The notes: a model not told the origin generated them from the letters alone. A stretch of DNA of 64,000 nt from Mixta gaviniae (GCF_002953195.1 NZ_CP026377.1:310001-374000), one strand, 5' to 3'. Counted from the first letter of the stretch, positions 8,966-18,660 are shown. Translations and numbers: made by a program.

Positions 8966-9877
8966 ATGCAGATCAAAGTTCTTGGCTCCGCGGCTGGCGG
9001 AGGGTTCCCGCAATGGAACTGCAACTGTCACAACTGCCAGGGCGTGCGTAACGGCACGATGAAAACCTCGCGGCGTACGCAATCCTCTATCGCCATTAGC
9101 GACAACGGCAAAGATTGGGTGCTGTGCAACGTCTCCCCCGATATTTGCCATCAGCTACTGGCATCGCCTGAATTGAATAACCCCGACGTGCTGCGCGGCA
9201 CCGGCATCGGCGCCATTATCCTGACCGACAGCCAGATCGATCACAGCGCGGGTTTACTCAATTTACGTGAAGGCTGTCCCCATCAGGTCTGGTGTACCGA
9301 AGAGGTGCATCAGGATCTGACCACCGGCTTCCCGGTGTTTACCATGCTTTCCCACTGGAATGGCGGGCTGGTGCATCACCCGATCGTGCCGGAAAGCCCT
9401 TTTACCGTCAGCGTCTGCCAGAGCCTGCGCTTTACCGCCATTCCGCTGCTGAGCAACGCGCCGCCCTATTCACAGTACCGCAACCGTCCGCTGCCGGGCC
9501 ACAACGTGGCGCTGTTCGTCGAGGATGGCCGCAGCGGCAAAAGCCTGCTTTACGCGCCGGGGCTGGGCGAGCCGGACGCGGCGCTGATGCCGTGGCTGCA
9601 AAAAGCGGACTGTTTGCTGATTGACGGCACGCTGTGGCGCGACAATGAGCTGGCGGCGACCGGCGTCGGGCGCAATACCGGCAAAGATATGGGCCACCTT
9701 GCGCTCTCGGAAGAGCACGGACTGGCCGCGCTGCTGGCGTCATTGCCGGCGGAACGCAAAATTTTGATTCATATTAACAACACCAATCCCATCCTGGATG
9801 AAGAGTCCGCCGAGCGCCAGAGCCTGACGCAGCAGGGCATCGAAGTGAGCTGGGATGGCATGTTGATCGAGGTATAA
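8966..9877 (+). CDS. pqqB: PQQ biosynthesis protein PqqB (metallo-hydrolase fold)
   Basis: A 303-residue protein with the full family length. It opens with the PqqB signature [17 protein letters not shown], including the Cys residues of a structural zinc, and has the metallo-beta-lactamase-like [10 protein letters not shown] motif near residue 90. PqqB is a non-heme iron hydroxylase acting on the modified Glu-Tyr intermediate, late in PQQ synthesis, in the cytoplasm. It starts 54 bases after pqqA, behind the intercistronic hairpin, and is followed after 2 bases by pqqC, so it is cotranscribed with the rest of the operon. Confidence 0.96.
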   Translation: MQIKVLGSAAGGGFPQWNCNCHNCQGVRNGTMKTSRRTQSSIAISDNGKDWVLCNVSPDICHQLLASPELNNPDVLRGTGIGAIILTDSQIDHSAGLLNLREGCPHQVWCTEEVHQDLTTGFPVFTMLSHWNGGLVHHPIVPESPFTVSVCQSLRFTAIPLLSNAPPYSQYRNRPLPGHNVALFVEDGRSGKSLLYAPGLGEPDAALMPWLQKADCLLIDGTLWRDNELAATGVGRNTGKDMGHLALSEEHGLAALLASLPAERKILIHINNTNPILDEESAERQSLTQQGIEVSWDGMLIEV

Positions 9878-9879
9878 CC

Positions 9880-10635
9880 ATGACGCAGGCACAGCCGCTC
9901 TCGCCGCAGGCCTTTGAACAGGCGCTGCGCGCAAAAGGCGCTTACTACCATATTCATCACCCGTACCATATCGCCATGCACAACGGCAAGGCGACGCGCG
10001 AGCAGATCCAGGGCTGGGTGGCAAACCGCTTTTACTACCAGACCAATATTCCGCTGAAGGATGCGGCGATCATGGCCAACTGCCCGCATCCGGAGGTGCG
10101 CCGCAAATGGATCCAGCGCATGCTCGATCATGACGGCTACGGCGGCAGCGAAGGCGGCATCGAAGCCTGGCTGCGGCTGGGCGAGGCGGTCGGCCTGAAA
10201 CGTGAAGTGGTAGAATCGGAAGCGCTGGTGCTGCCCGGCGTGCGTTTCGCCGTTGATGCCTATGTCAACTTCGCCCGCCGCGCCAACTGGCAGGAAGCGG
10301 CCTGCAGCTCGCTGACCGAACTGTTCGCGCCGCAGATCCATCAGGCACGCCTCGACAGCTGGCCGCAGCATTACCCCTGGATCGAAGCGGAAGGCTACGA
10401 CTATTTCCGCAGCCGCCTGGGCCAGGCGAACCGCGACGTGGAACATGGCCTGCAGCTGGCGCTGACGTATTGCGACACGGTTGAGAAACAGCAGCGTATG
10501 CTGGAAATCCTGCAGTTCAAGCTGGATATCCTGTGGAGCATGCTGGACGCCATGACCATGGCGTATGAACTGAAACGCCCGCCTTACCATACGGTAACGG
10601 CGGACCTCGCCTGGCATAAAACGAGACTGGTGTAA
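9880..10635 (+). CDS. pqqC: Pyrroloquinoline-quinone synthase PqqC
   Basis: A 251-residue cofactor-free oxidase that performs the last step, ring closure and eight-electron oxidation of AHQQ to PQQ using oxygen. The N-terminal [10 protein letters not shown] and the segment [18 protein letters not shown] are strongly conserved PqqC sequences holding active-site His, Tyr and Arg residues. The fold is all-helical (TENA/HO-like). Length is as expected. It starts 2 bases after pqqB and its TAA overlaps the pqqD ATG by one base, indicating translational coupling. Confidence 0.96.
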   Translation: MTQAQPLSPQAFEQALRAKGAYYHIHHPYHIAMHNGKATREQIQGWVANRFYYQTNIPLKDAAIMANCPHPEVRRKWIQRMLDHDGYGGSEGGIEAWLRLGEAVGLKREVVESEALVLPGVRFAVDAYVNFARRANWQEAACSSLTELFAPQIHQARLDSWPQHYPWIEAEGYDYFRSRLGQANRDVEHGLQLALTYCDTVEKQQRMLEILQFKLDILWSMLDAMTMAYELKRPPYHTVTADLAWHKTRLV

Positions 10636-10913
10636 TGGACATTAACGCTTCACAGACGCCGCTGTTCCGCCGCGGCTTTCGCCTGCAGTGGGAAGAGGCG
10701 CAAAACTGCCACGTCATCCTCTATCCTGAGGGCATGGCGCGGCTGAACGGCAGCGCCGCCGAAATTCTGCTGCTGGTGGACGGCAAGCGTACGCTGGGTG
10801 AGATCGTCGCCGAGCTGAACGCCCGTTTCCCCGGCGTGCCCGATCTGGGCGCCGACGTTACCGATTTTTTTGGCAAAGCCTATGAACAGAAGTGGATCAT
10901 CTTCCGTGACTGA
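10635..10913 (+). CDS. pqqD: PqqA-binding chaperone PqqD
   Basis: A 92-residue RiPP-recognition-element protein. It binds the PqqA peptide and presents it to PqqE. Conserved features are the N-terminal [30 protein letters not shown] in the beta sheet, and the C-terminal winged helix ending KWIIFRD. Start overlaps the pqqC stop (TAATG), and the end overlaps the start of pqqE. The length agrees with free-standing PqqD proteins of enterobacteria; it is not fused to PqqC or PqqE. Confidence 0.95.
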   Translation: MDINASQTPLFRRGFRLQWEEAQNCHVILYPEGMARLNGSAAEILLLVDGKRTLGEIVAELNARFPGVPDLGADVTDFFGKAYEQKWIIFRD

Positions 10914-12045
10914 ACGGAAACCCGGCGTTAATCCGCCGCTCTGGCTGCTGGCGGAGTTAACCTATCGCTGTCCGCTGCAGTGCCCTTACTGCTCCAACCC
11001 GCTCGATTTCGCGCAGCAGGAGAAAGAGCTGACCACGGAGCAGTGGATTGAGGTCTTTCGTCAGGCGCGCGCCATGGGCAGCGTGCAGATCGGCTTTTCC
11101 GGCGGCGAGCCGCTGGTGCGCAAAGATCTGCCTGAGCTGATCGCCGCCGCGCGCGGCCTCGGTTTTTATACCAACCTGATCACCTCCGGTATCGGGCTGA
11201 CCGAGAAAAAGCTGCAGACCTTCGCTGACGCCGGGCTGGATCATATTCAGATCAGCTTCCAGGCGAGTGACGAGACGCTGAACGCCGCGCTGGCCGGTTC
11301 GGAAAAAGCGTTCCGGCAGAAGCTGGAGATGGCGCGGGCGGTAAAGGCGCACGGCTATCCGATGGTGCTGAATTTCGTGCTGCATCGCCACAACATCGAT
11401 CAGATCGACCGCATTATCGAACTCTGCATTGAGCTGGAGGCGGACGACGTCGAGCTGGCGACCTGCCAGTTCTACGGCTGGGCGCAGCTGAACCGCGAAG
11501 GGCTGCTGCCAACGCGCGATCAAATCGCGCGCGCGGAAGCAGTGGTGAAGCAGTATCGCGAGCGCATGAAGGCGGACGGTAGCCTGACCAACCTGCTGTT
11601 CGTCACGCCTGATTACTATGAAGAGCGCCCGAAAGGCTGCATGGGCGGCTGGGGGGCAATTTTCCTCAGCGTGACGCCGGAAGGCACCGCGTTGCCATGC
11701 CACAGCGCGCGCCAGCTACCGGTGCAGTTCCCGTCGGTGCTGGAGCAGAGTCTGGAGCATATCTGGTACGACTCTTTCGGCTTCAACCGCTATCGCGGCT
11801 TTGACTGGATGCCGGAGCCGTGCCGCTCTTGCGATGAGAAAGAGAAAGATTTCGGCGGCTGCCGCTGTCAGGCCTTTATGCTGACCGGCAACGCTGACAA
11901 TGCCGATCCGGTCTGCGCTAAATCACCGCACCACGATAAAATTCTCGCGGCGCGCGAACAGGCGAACTGCACGCAGATGCAGATCGGGCAGCTGCAGTTC
12001 CGTAACCGCGTTAACTCTCAGCTGATCTTCAAGGCGAACGCATAA
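10906..12045 (+). CDS. pqqE: Radical SAM PqqA cross-linking enzyme PqqE
   Basis: A 379-residue radical SAM enzyme that forms the Glu-Tyr carbon-carbon bond in PqqA. The SAM cluster motif C-x3-C-x2-C appears as [10 protein letters not shown] near residue 20, followed by [12 protein letters not shown]. The C-terminal SPASM region has the Cys-rich [20 protein letters not shown] favour the GTG start at 10906, which overlaps the end of pqqD and gives a length close to known PqqE. An ATG at 10882 (eight residues longer) is the alternative. The TAA overlaps the pqqF ATG by one base. Confidence 0.95.
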   Translation: MTERKPGVNPPLWLLAELTYRCPLQCPYCSNPLDFAQQEKELTTEQWIEVFRQARAMGSVQIGFSGGEPLVRKDLPELIAAARGLGFYTNLITSGIGLTEKKLQTFADAGLDHIQISFQASDETLNAALAGSEKAFRQKLEMARAVKAHGYPMVLNFVLHRHNIDQIDRIIELCIELEADDVELATCQFYGWAQLNREGLLPTRDQIARAEAVVKQYRERMKADGSLTNLLFVTPDYYEERPKGCMGGWGAIFLSVTPEGTALPCHSARQLPVQFPSVLEQSLEHIWYDSFGFNRYRGFDWMPEPCRSCDEKEKDFGGCRCQAFMLTGNADNADPVCAKSPHHDKILAAREQANCTQMQIGQLQFRNRVNSQLIFKANA

Positions 12046-14423
12046 TGACGCAGGCGGCCTCGTTACGGCTGGATAATGGCCTGACGGTGCTGTTGCGGCA
12101 CGATCCGCAGGCGACAGAGGCCGCCGCGCTGATCCAGGTCGCCAGCGGCAGCGACGACGAGCCCGCACGCTGGCCCGGGCTGGCGCACCTGCTGGAGCAT
12201 ATGCTGTTTACCGGCAGCCGCGCGTTTGACGGCGCGCAGCGGCTGATGAGCTGGGTTCCGGCGCAGGGCGGCCGCCTTAACGCCACCACGCACGCCGATC
12301 GCACCGCTTTTTTCTTCAGCCTGGCGCCCGCCGGTCTGGAGCCGGGGCTGGCGCGGCTGAGCGATATGCTGACACATCCGCTGTTGGCGCCTGAGGCGCT
12401 AAGGCAGGAGACGGCGGTGATCGACGCCGAATATCGCCTGCTGCGCGCGGATGCGCAGACCCTCGGCGATGTCGCGCAACGCAGCCTGTTCAGCGGCCCA
12501 CCGGCCATGCACCGTTTTCACGTCGGCGATGGCGCATGCTTTGGTACTGACCTCCCGGCGCTGCGCCAGGCGCTATGTACCTTCCATCAACAGCACTATC
12601 ATGCCGCGGCGATGACGCTCTGGCTGCTGGGACCGCAGCCGCTGGACGCGCTGGCGCAGCTGGCCCGGCGCTACGGCGCGCAGCTGCCGGCGGCGCGAGC
12701 GCGGCTGTCGCTGGAGTCGGCCCGCCTGCGCGCGCTGGGCGACGCAACGGTGCGTATCGCTGGCGCGACGCAGCTGCGATTAACCTTCGGTCTTAACGAC
12801 TGGCGCGAGCCAGACGCGAACGCCTGCGCGCTGCTGCAGCAACTGCTGAGCGATGAGGCAGAGGGCGGCCTGCTGGCGCAGCTGCGCGCGCAGGCGAGCT
12901 GTGACGGCATCAGCCTGCAGATGGGCTGGCGCGGCGGCGGCGCGGCCCTGCTCGCCGTCTGCGTTGAGACCGCCGATGCCTCGCCTGAACGGGCGGCGCA
13001 GCTGGAGGCGGCGCTGCGGCAGTGGCTGGCCCGTATCGCAGAACTGACGGACCCGCAGCTGACGCACTACGCCGCGCTGGCATGCCAGCGTTTCGCCGGT
13101 AAAAGCGCGCTCGACCGGCTGCGCGACGAGGCGTTCGGCTTTACGCCGTCGCCGCAAACGGAGACCGCCCCGTGGCGCGACTTTCTGGCGCGGCTGCAGG
13201 CTGCTGAAATGAGCCGCCTGTGGCTGGATGAGAAGGCTGAAGGCGATAAGCAGACCTCGGCGGGGTTCGATTTTATCGCCGCTCCCTTTACGCCCGCGCC
13301 GTACAACGCGCCGCCGTTGCGCTTTAGTTTCTGGCCCTTTGCACCGCTCTGCGCGCCGGAGAGGCTGCCTGCGGCGTCAGCGCCGCTCTGTTATCTTCCC
13401 GCCGCCGCGCCGGCGGTATTAACCCTGCGCCCGCGCCTGGAAAAACCGATTCACGATGCGCTGGGATATGCCCTGCAGGCTTCTCTGCGCGCGCTGGCGG
13501 CGCGCCTGGCGCACCAGGGCGCGACGCTGCGCGTCGAGCGGGTACAGGGGATCTGGCAGCTGCAGTTGAGTGGCGAAGCGCCGTTGATGCGCGCGGCATT
13601 GACGGCGATCGCCGCACGGCTGCGCGCATTTCCCGCCGCTGCGCAGGGCGAACACGCCTGGCAGCGGGAGCTGCAGCAGGCACGCGGCGAGATCCCGGTG
13701 CGTCGGCTGCTTAATCAACTGCCGCGCTGGCTCATGGCGGACGCGGTGGTAAAGGCGTTACCTCACTGTGAATGGCAGGCGGGGCTGACGGGCGGCGACG
13801 CCGCGCTGTGCGAGGATCTGGCGCGGCTGCTGAGCGAGATGCCGGGGCGGGTAGTCCCCGCGACGCGCTGGCTGCTGCATCAGCCTGTCGCCGGCGCGCA
13901 TCATCCACTGAGCCAGCCGCAGGGCGATACCGCACTGCTGCTGTTCTGCCCGCTGACGCAGCCCGATACCGAAGCGCAGCTGGCGTGGCGGCTGCTGGCG
14001 TTGATCTGCCAGCCGCTCTTTTTCCAGCGGCTGCGCGTGGAACGGCAGGTAGGCTATGTGGCGAGCTGCAGCTTTCATCACACCGCCGACCGGGAAGGTA
14101 TATTGCTGGCGCTGCAGTCGCCGCAGCTTAGCGGCGACGCGCTGTACCAGCATGTTCAGCGCTTTCTCTGTGAGGTGGCGGAGGATATTGCCCGGCTGAC
14201 GCCGGAGGAGCTGGCGGAGAAACGGGCGCGGCTGTGGCAGCAGCTGCAGCCAGACGGTGACGCGCTGACGCGCGCGCGCCAGACGCTAACGTTCTCCAGC
14301 CTGTTATCGCCGGCGGCGCAGGCGACGCTGCAGCGGCTGGACGCCGCCGCGCTGCTGCGCTGGCATCGCGTGCTGTGCGACGTGACACACTGGCAGCGCT
14401 GCACCCTTGAGGCCGCGGGCTAA
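12045..14423 (+). CDS. pqqF: Coenzyme PQQ biosynthesis M16 peptidase PqqF
   Basis: A 792-residue zinc protease of the M16 (pitrilysin) family. The inverted zinc motif HxxEH is present as HLLEHMLF near residue 47, in the N-terminal domain; the C-terminal half is the inactive M16-like clamp, with RQVGYVASCSFHH as in pitrilysin relatives. It trims the cross-linked PqqA peptide to release the Glu-Tyr unit. Its start overlaps the pqqE stop, making it the last gene of the operon. Its sequence is more variable than the other Pqq proteins, as is usual for PqqF. Confidence 0.93.
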   Translation: MTQAASLRLDNGLTVLLRHDPQATEAAALIQVASGSDDEPARWPGLAHLLEHMLFTGSRAFDGAQRLMSWVPAQGGRLNATTHADRTAFFFSLAPAGLEPGLARLSDMLTHPLLAPEALRQETAVIDAEYRLLRADAQTLGDVAQRSLFSGPPAMHRFHVGDGACFGTDLPALRQALCTFHQQHYHAAAMTLWLLGPQPLDALAQLARRYGAQLPAARARLSLESARLRALGDATVRIAGATQLRLTFGLNDWREPDANACALLQQLLSDEAEGGLLAQLRAQASCDGISLQMGWRGGGAALLAVCVETADASPERAAQLEAALRQWLARIAELTDPQLTHYAALACQRFAGKSALDRLRDEAFGFTPSPQTETAPWRDFLARLQAAEMSRLWLDEKAEGDKQTSAGFDFIAAPFTPAPYNAPPLRFSFWPFAPLCAPERLPAASAPLCYLPAAAPAVLTLRPRLEKPIHDALGYALQASLRALAARLAHQGATLRVERVQGIWQLQLSGEAPLMRAALTAIAARLRAFPAAAQGEHAWQRELQQARGEIPVRRLLNQLPRWLMADAVVKALPHCEWQAGLTGGDAALCEDLARLLSEMPGRVVPATRWLLHQPVAGAHHPLSQPQGDTALLLFCPLTQPDTEAQLAWRLLALICQPLFFQRLRVERQVGYVASCSFHHTADREGILLALQSPQLSGDALYQHVQRFLCEVAEDIARLTPEELAEKRARLWQQLQPDGDALTRARQTLTFSSLLSPAAQATLQRLDAAALLRWHRVLCDVTHWQRCTLEAAG

Positions 14424-14535
14424 AACCCGCTCGCCGCGCCGACATATCCGTCAGGCATCTGCATCAGGCTGGCTTTTACGCCGCCGCCAGGCGGGGCTGA
14501 GAGCGACGCGCTGATGCCCGCTCGCCGCACCGCGC

Positions 14536-15504
14536 TTAGTGCGGCCGGCGACGCGCCTTTTTATGCTGATACATGATGTCGTCGCTGTGGCTGAGCAGCG
14601 ACGCCAGCGGTTGCGGCTGCGCCGGGTCGAACTCCACCGTGCCGACAGAAAAATCGAGCCGGTAATGGCGATGCAGCGGCTGCATATACTGCTCCAGCTC
14701 GCTGCGAAATGCCTCCAGCCGCTCTGCCGCCTGCTGCTGCTGCATATCGATAAACAGCACCACAAATTCGTCGCCGCCGAGGCGGGCGAACAGGGCGGAG
14801 TGCCTGAAGCTGAGCTTCAGCGCATCGGCGAAATCCATCAATGCGCGATCGCCTTCGCGGTGACCGAAGCTGTCGTTAATCTCTTTAAACTGGTCGAGAT
14901 CGAAGAACGCCAGGCTGGCGAAACAGTGGCGCAGGGCGCACTCCTTCAGCAGCATCTGGCCGAGCGTCATAAAGCCGCGACGGTTGGAGATCTGCGTCAG
15001 CTCGTCGGAGGTGGCCGCCTGGAAGCTTACCAGCTCCGATTCCGCCATGGAGGCCAGATCGCGCAGCGCGTTGATATCGTCGGCGGTAAAGTCGCGCGTC
15101 CGGGCATCAAGAATGCACAGCGTACCGACTTTTGCGCCGCTGGGCGCGCGCAGCGGGCAGCCGGCATAAAAGCGGATCTGCGGCTCGCCGGTCACCAGCG
15201 GGTTGTCATAAAAGCGGGCGTCCTGGCGCGCATCTTCCACGATCATCACGTCATCCTGCAGAATAGCGTGACCGCAGAAAGAGATGTCGCGCGGCGTTTG
15301 CGTGGCATTGACGCCTTCGCCCGATTTAAACCACTGATGCTCAGCGTCCAGCAGGCTCACTACCGACGCCGAGACATTGAACAGCCTTTTCGCCAGCCGC
15401 GTCAGGCGATCGAATCGCTCCTCGGCGGGCGTATTTAACAGACTCAGCGCATGCAGTTGATCGAGACGCTGAGGTTCGTTAGCAGGGATGACTGGTGCTT
15501 TCAT
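14536..15504 (-). CDS. GAF-GGDEF sensor diguanylate cyclase
   Basis: A 322-residue soluble protein with an N-terminal GAF domain (about residues 20-150, with WFKSGEGVNATQTPRDISFC and YAGCPLRAPSGAKVGTLCI) and a C-terminal GGDEF domain. The signature GGDEF is intact (RLGGDEFVVLF), as are the substrate-loop residues FFDLDQFKEINDSFGH, so it should make cyclic di-GMP from GTP. The inhibitory I-site RxxD, normally five residues before GGDEF, reads RHSA, so product inhibition is probably lost. No transmembrane segment: the GAF domain would sense a cytoplasmic ligand. GAAGG seven bases upstream supports this ATG; an upstream TTG extends the frame by five residues. It faces the pqq operon tail to tail. 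Confidence 0.9.
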   Translation of the reverse strand: MKAPVIPANEPQRLDQLHALSLLNTPAEERFDRLTRLAKRLFNVSASVVSLLDAEHQWFKSGEGVNATQTPRDISFCGHAILQDDVMIVEDARQDARFYDNPLVTGEPQIRFYAGCPLRAPSGAKVGTLCILDARTRDFTADDINALRDLASMAESELVSFQAATSDELTQISNRRGFMTLGQMLLKECALRHCFASLAFFDLDQFKEINDSFGHREGDRALMDFADALKLSFRHSALFARLGGDEFVVLFIDMQQQQAAERLEAFRSELEQYMQPLHRHYRLDFSVGTVEFDPAQPQPLASLLSHSDDIMYQHKKARRRPH

Positions 15505-15701
15505 AAAAAAAACCTTCAAACTTTATAGTTATCGTCTTGCCGTAACAGTATCGGTCAGAAAAGGCGCAACTTAAGAACAAACTGCAACAGATGTCGACAG
15601 CCAGGCGATAACCCGCAGTGGCTACCTTAGCGGCTGAGGCAGGCGGTGTAAAATTTGACGGGCGAAGCGTTGTGCAATCATAGCGCGCAGGAGGGGCGGA
15701 T

Positions 15702-15730
15702 AAAAAAGCCCGCGTCGGGAAGACACGGGC
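15702..15730 (-). terminator. Terminator of hemB
   Basis: On the minus strand GCCCGTG and CGCGGGC pair (15708-15714 with 15724-15730) and are followed by six T. It lies about 45 bases past the hemB stop. Confidence 0.75.
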
Positions 15731-15772
15731 CGGGGAGATAAGCGGGCCGGACGCGAAAGGCGTGGTCGCGCC

Positions 15773-16750
15773 TTACAGCAGGTTGCGTTCTGCCAGATCG
15801 AGCGCGAAGTAGCTGAAGATAATGTCGGCGCCGGCGCGTTTAATGGCACCCAGGCTTTCCAGAATTACCGCATCTTCATTGATCGCGCCTGCCTGAGCGG
15901 CAAACTTGATCATCGCGTATTCACCGCTGACCTGATAGGCCGCCAGCGGCAGCTCGGTGCGCTCGCGGATATCGCGTAGCACGTCCAGATAGGCGCCGGC
16001 CGGTTTCACCATCAGCGAATCCGCGCCTTCGGCGGCGTCGATCAGCGATTCGCGGATCGCTTCGCGGCGGTTCATCGGGTTCATCTGATAGGTTTTGCGA
16101 TCGCCTTTCAGCGCGGTGCCCGCGGCTTCGCGGAACGGACCGTAGAAGGAGGAGGCGAATTTGGTGGAGTAGGACATGATGGCGGTATCGGTAAAGCCCG
16201 CTTCATCCAGCGCGCGGCGGATGGCGGCGACCTGCCCGTCCATCGCTGCGGAAGGCGCGATAAAGTCCGCGCCCGCCTGCGCCGCGACCACCGCCTGCTT
16301 GCCGAGATTGATCAGCGTCGCGTCGTTATCCACGCCGTGATCGCACAGGACGCCGCAGTGGCCGTGCGAGGTATATTCGCAGAAACAGGTATCGGACATG
16401 ACGATCATTTCCGGCACCGCGTCTTTACAGATGCGCGACATACGCGCCACCAGGCCGTTTTCCTGCCAGGCGTCGCTGCCGGTAGCGTCGGTGTGGTGAG
16501 AAATGCCGAAGGTCATTACGGAACGGATGCCCGCTTTGGCGATGCGTTCGATCTCCCAGGCGAGACGTTTTTCCGGAATGCGCATGACGCCCGGCATCGC
16601 TTCGATCGCTTTATAATCATCCACCCCCTCTTCAACAAAGATCGGCAGCGCCAGATCGTTGCGGCTTAATGAGGTTTCCTGGAACATCTCGCGCAGCGCG
16701 GCGCTTTTACGTAATCGTCTTGGGCGATTAATTAAAGAAAATTCAGACAT
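15773..16750 (-). CDS. hemB: Delta-aminolevulinic acid dehydratase (porphobilinogen synthase)
   Basis: A 325-residue enzyme that condenses two 5-aminolevulinate molecules into porphobilinogen, the second committed step of heme synthesis. The two active-site lysines are visible in [15 protein letters not shown] and [10 protein letters not shown], and the zinc cysteines in [20 protein letters not shown]. The length matches E. coli HemB. I chose the ATG at 16750 ([16 protein letters not shown]), which aligns with the known start; an upstream in-frame ATG adds eleven unlikely residues. It is monocistronic, transcribed away from the small heat-shock gene, with about 320 bases between the two ATGs. 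Confidence 0.96.
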   Translation of the reverse strand: MSEFSLINRPRRLRKSAALREMFQETSLSRNDLALPIFVEEGVDDYKAIEAMPGVMRIPEKRLAWEIERIAKAGIRSVMTFGISHHTDATGSDAWQENGLVARMSRICKDAVPEMIVMSDTCFCEYTSHGHCGVLCDHGVDNDATLINLGKQAVVAAQAGADFIAPSAAMDGQVAAIRRALDEAGFTDTAIMSYSTKFASSFYGPFREAAGTALKGDRKTYQMNPMNRREAIRESLIDAAEGADSLMVKPAGAYLDVLRDIRERTELPLAAYQVSGEYAMIKFAAQAGAINEDAVILESLGAIKRAGADIIFSYFALDLAERNLL

Positions 16751-16970
16751 AGTGATTAGCTGTACAGGTGAAAAAGTCATCATAGTGTACGCGCTTTTAT
16801 TCGGGGCAGTGAAACTTCCCGTGCTGACCTTTGCCCGCTTTCGGCCCGCAGGCCGCGGCAGGCCGCCTTTGGCGTTTTATTTAACATGCAGGCAACAGGA
16901 TTGCCGCTCTATATTCCACCAGGCTATGAAGCGCTATTTGTCATATAAAAAATCATTATTTTTAAGCGCT

Positions 16971-16998
16971 CTTGAAAAGGCATCGGACGCACCTAAAT
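16971..16998 (+). promoter_or_regulatory. Candidate sigma-32 promoter of the small Hsp gene
   Basis: CTTGAAA at 16971-16977 is a perfect sigma-32 -35 core. Twelve bases later CACCTAAAT (16990-16998) resembles the -10 element CCCATnT in part. The gene it precedes encodes a small heat-shock protein, and rpoH itself lies in this window. Confidence 0.5.
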
Positions 16999-17037
16999 AA
17001 GGTAACGGGAAGGCTGCTTCCCCCGCATGTTTAAACT

Positions 17038-17080
17038 TTTGACTGCTCAACGTTGTGGAGATTTCAGGAGGTTACTCATG
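17038..17080 (+). promoter_or_regulatory. ROSE-like RNA thermometer over the ribosome binding site
   Basis: CTGCT at 17043-17047 can pair with AGGAG at 17066-17070, the Shine-Dalgarno sequence, leaving a G opposite G in the middle. This is the arrangement described for ROSE thermometers, whose core is U(U/C)GCU. The pairing would hide the ribosome site at low temperature and open on heating. An upstream hairpin GGGAAG-GCTG-CTTCCC lies near 17007-17022. Structure is inferred by eye. Confidence 0.5.
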
Positions 17081-17551
17081 GCATTTAAAACGCTTTCTCT
17101 TTTCCCTGATGTCACCGATAGCCTGTTTTCCGATCGCTTTAACCGTATCGATCGGCTGTTCAGCCAGCTGACCGGCGATGCGCCGTTAAGCACCACGCCC
17201 GCCTGCGATATTAAACGCCTGGATGAAAGCCACTACGCCATTACGCTTAGCGTACCGGGCTGGAAAGAGAGCGAGCTGGAGATCAGCGCCACGGGCGGAC
17301 AGCTGACCGTCAGCGGCAAACGCGCGGAAGAGCAGAGCCAACAGGATGAGAAAAGCGGCTGGCTGCATCGCGGCATCAGTCGCCATAATTTCAGCGTCAG
17401 CTACTCGCTGCCGCAGCATGTGAAGGTCGAGCGCGCGCGTCTGGAAAACGGCCTGCTGGAGATCGCCCTGTATCAGGAGATCCCGGAAAGTGAGAAACCA
17501 CGCAAAATCGCTATCGAAAGCCAGCAGCGCGTAATTGAACATAATGCTTAA
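17078..17551 (+). CDS. Small heat-shock protein, Hsp20/IbpA family
   Basis: A 157-residue alpha-crystallin-type chaperone. The crystallin domain spans about residues 42-135, with VPGWKESELEISATGGQL and the hallmark A/G-x-L motif RLENGLLEI; the C-terminal tail contains KPRKIAI, close to the usual I-x-I anchor. Such proteins hold unfolding proteins on heat stress for later refolding by DnaK and ClpB. It resembles IbpA in motif layout but is about 20 residues longer and divergent, so it is probably an additional paralogue rather than ibpA. The strong AGGAGG at 17066-17071 fixes the start; a longer frame from 17027 runs through that site and is rejected. Heat regulation is suggested by the promoter and thermometer listed separately. 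Confidence 0.9.
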   Translation: MAFKTLSLFPDVTDSLFSDRFNRIDRLFSQLTGDAPLSTTPACDIKRLDESHYAITLSVPGWKESELEISATGGQLTVSGKRAEEQSQQDEKSGWLHRGISRHNFSVSYSLPQHVKVERARLENGLLEIALYQEIPESEKPRKIAIESQQRVIEHNA

Positions 17552-17567
17552 GCGTTGCATTCACCGA

Positions 17568-17591
17568 CCCCGGCTTCGCCGGGGTTTTTTT
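17568..17591 (+). terminator. Terminator after the small Hsp gene
   Basis: A 7-bp stem CCCCGGC (17568-17574) / GCCGGGG (17578-17584) with loop TTC and seven T. It sits right before the stop of the convergent hydrolase gene. Confidence 0.88.
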
Positions 17592-18423
17592 ATCGCCTTA
17601 GCGTCTGCATCCGCTCCAGCTCTTTGGCGTCGTGGCTGCAGAACAGGGTGATGTTTTCCTGCTGATTCAACGACAGCGCGCGCAGCCGCTGCTGATTCTC
17701 ACGCCGCGCGGCGTTATCGGCCGCCATCATCCACTGGTAGAAGCGCAGCCCTGGCGTGCAGTGGCGCTCCTCCTGATACATCTCGCCGCGATAAAACCAG
17801 GCGTCGCCGCCGTGCAGCAGCCAGCCGTCGCGCTGCTGGATCGCCACGCCCGCGTGGCCCGGCGTATGGCCCGGCAGCGGCACCAGCAGGATCTCCGGCG
17901 GCAGCCCGTTGAGCGCGCTGACGGCGGAAAAGCCCTGCCAGCTATCGCCCTGCGTCTGGTAGGCCTGCCAGTGCGCCTGCGCCGGCCACTGCGCAGGGCG
18001 ATAGCGCCGCTGCTGCAGCCAGCTGTCGCGGTGGCGAATGGTTTCCAGCTCCTGCTGCATCACATGCACCTGCGCATGAGGAAAATCGGTCAGCCCGCCG
18101 GCGTGATCGAAATCGAGATGGGTTAAGACGATATGCCGTACATCCTGCGCCTGAAAACCGAGACGCTGCACCTGAGCCAGCGCGCTAAGTTCCGGGCGGC
18201 GCTGGATGTTGTTGAACAGGCGAAAGAAGGTGGCGATGCGCGAGTCGTGGCGGCGCAGATCCTGTTCGCCGAAGCCGGTATCCACCAACACCAGCCCGTC
18301 GCGATCGGTTTCGATCAGCAGGCAGTGACAAACCAGATGGGCATGCAGCCCTTTGCTGAAACCGTCAAATAGCGCGCCGCCAAAAGGACACATAGAACCA
18401 CAGCTCAGGTGGTGTACCCGCAT
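17590..18423 (-). CDS. MBL-fold metallo-hydrolase (lactonase-like)
   Basis: A 277-residue metallo-beta-lactamase-fold enzyme. The metal motif reads THLDFDHAGG near residue 105; later ligands are in PLPGHTPGHAG (His) and LLHGGDAWF (Asp), and a final His in FCSHDAKEL. This order resembles N-acyl-homoserine lactonases and related lactone or thioester hydrolases, which use HxHxDH; here the second His is Asp, a variant seen in other subgroups. The substrate cannot be assigned. AGGAGGAAGG directly upstream fixes the start at 18423. It follows proP in the same direction but is separated by the proP terminator and about 210 bases. Confidence 0.85.
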   Translation of the reverse strand: MRVHHLSCGSMCPFGGALFDGFSKGLHAHLVCHCLLIETDRDGLVLVDTGFGEQDLRRHDSRIATFFRLFNNIQRRPELSALAQVQRLGFQAQDVRHIVLTHLDFDHAGGLTDFPHAQVHVMQQELETIRHRDSWLQQRRYRPAQWPAQAHWQAYQTQGDSWQGFSAVSALNGLPPEILLVPLPGHTPGHAGVAIQQRDGWLLHGGDAWFYRGEMYQEERHCTPGLRFYQWMMAADNAARRENQQRLRALSLNQQENITLFCSHDAKELERMQTLRR

Positions 18424-18633
18424 AGCCTTCCTCCTCAACGTTAAAAGGTAAGTGTGGGCGCTAATGCGCCAGCAAGCCAGACGGCAACGTTCGCCAACAG
18501 CGGGCGGCGGGGGGCGCGCTTTCTCGCCGCTGCGCCTGAATCGTTTCTGCCGTGGCCCGTCTGCGGCCGGCCATCGTTTGATACGCGCAAGTGAGAAGGG
18601 GTTAAAAAAGGGCGGCAGAGCTAAGGGCAGGGC

Positions 18634-18660
18634 AAAAAAAAGCCCCTCGCAGAGGGGCTT
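18634..18660 (-). terminator. Terminator of proP
   Basis: Minus-strand stem AAGCCCCTC/GAGGGGCTT (18640-18648 with 18652-18660) followed by a run of eight T. It is six bases past the proP stop. Confidence 0.9.
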
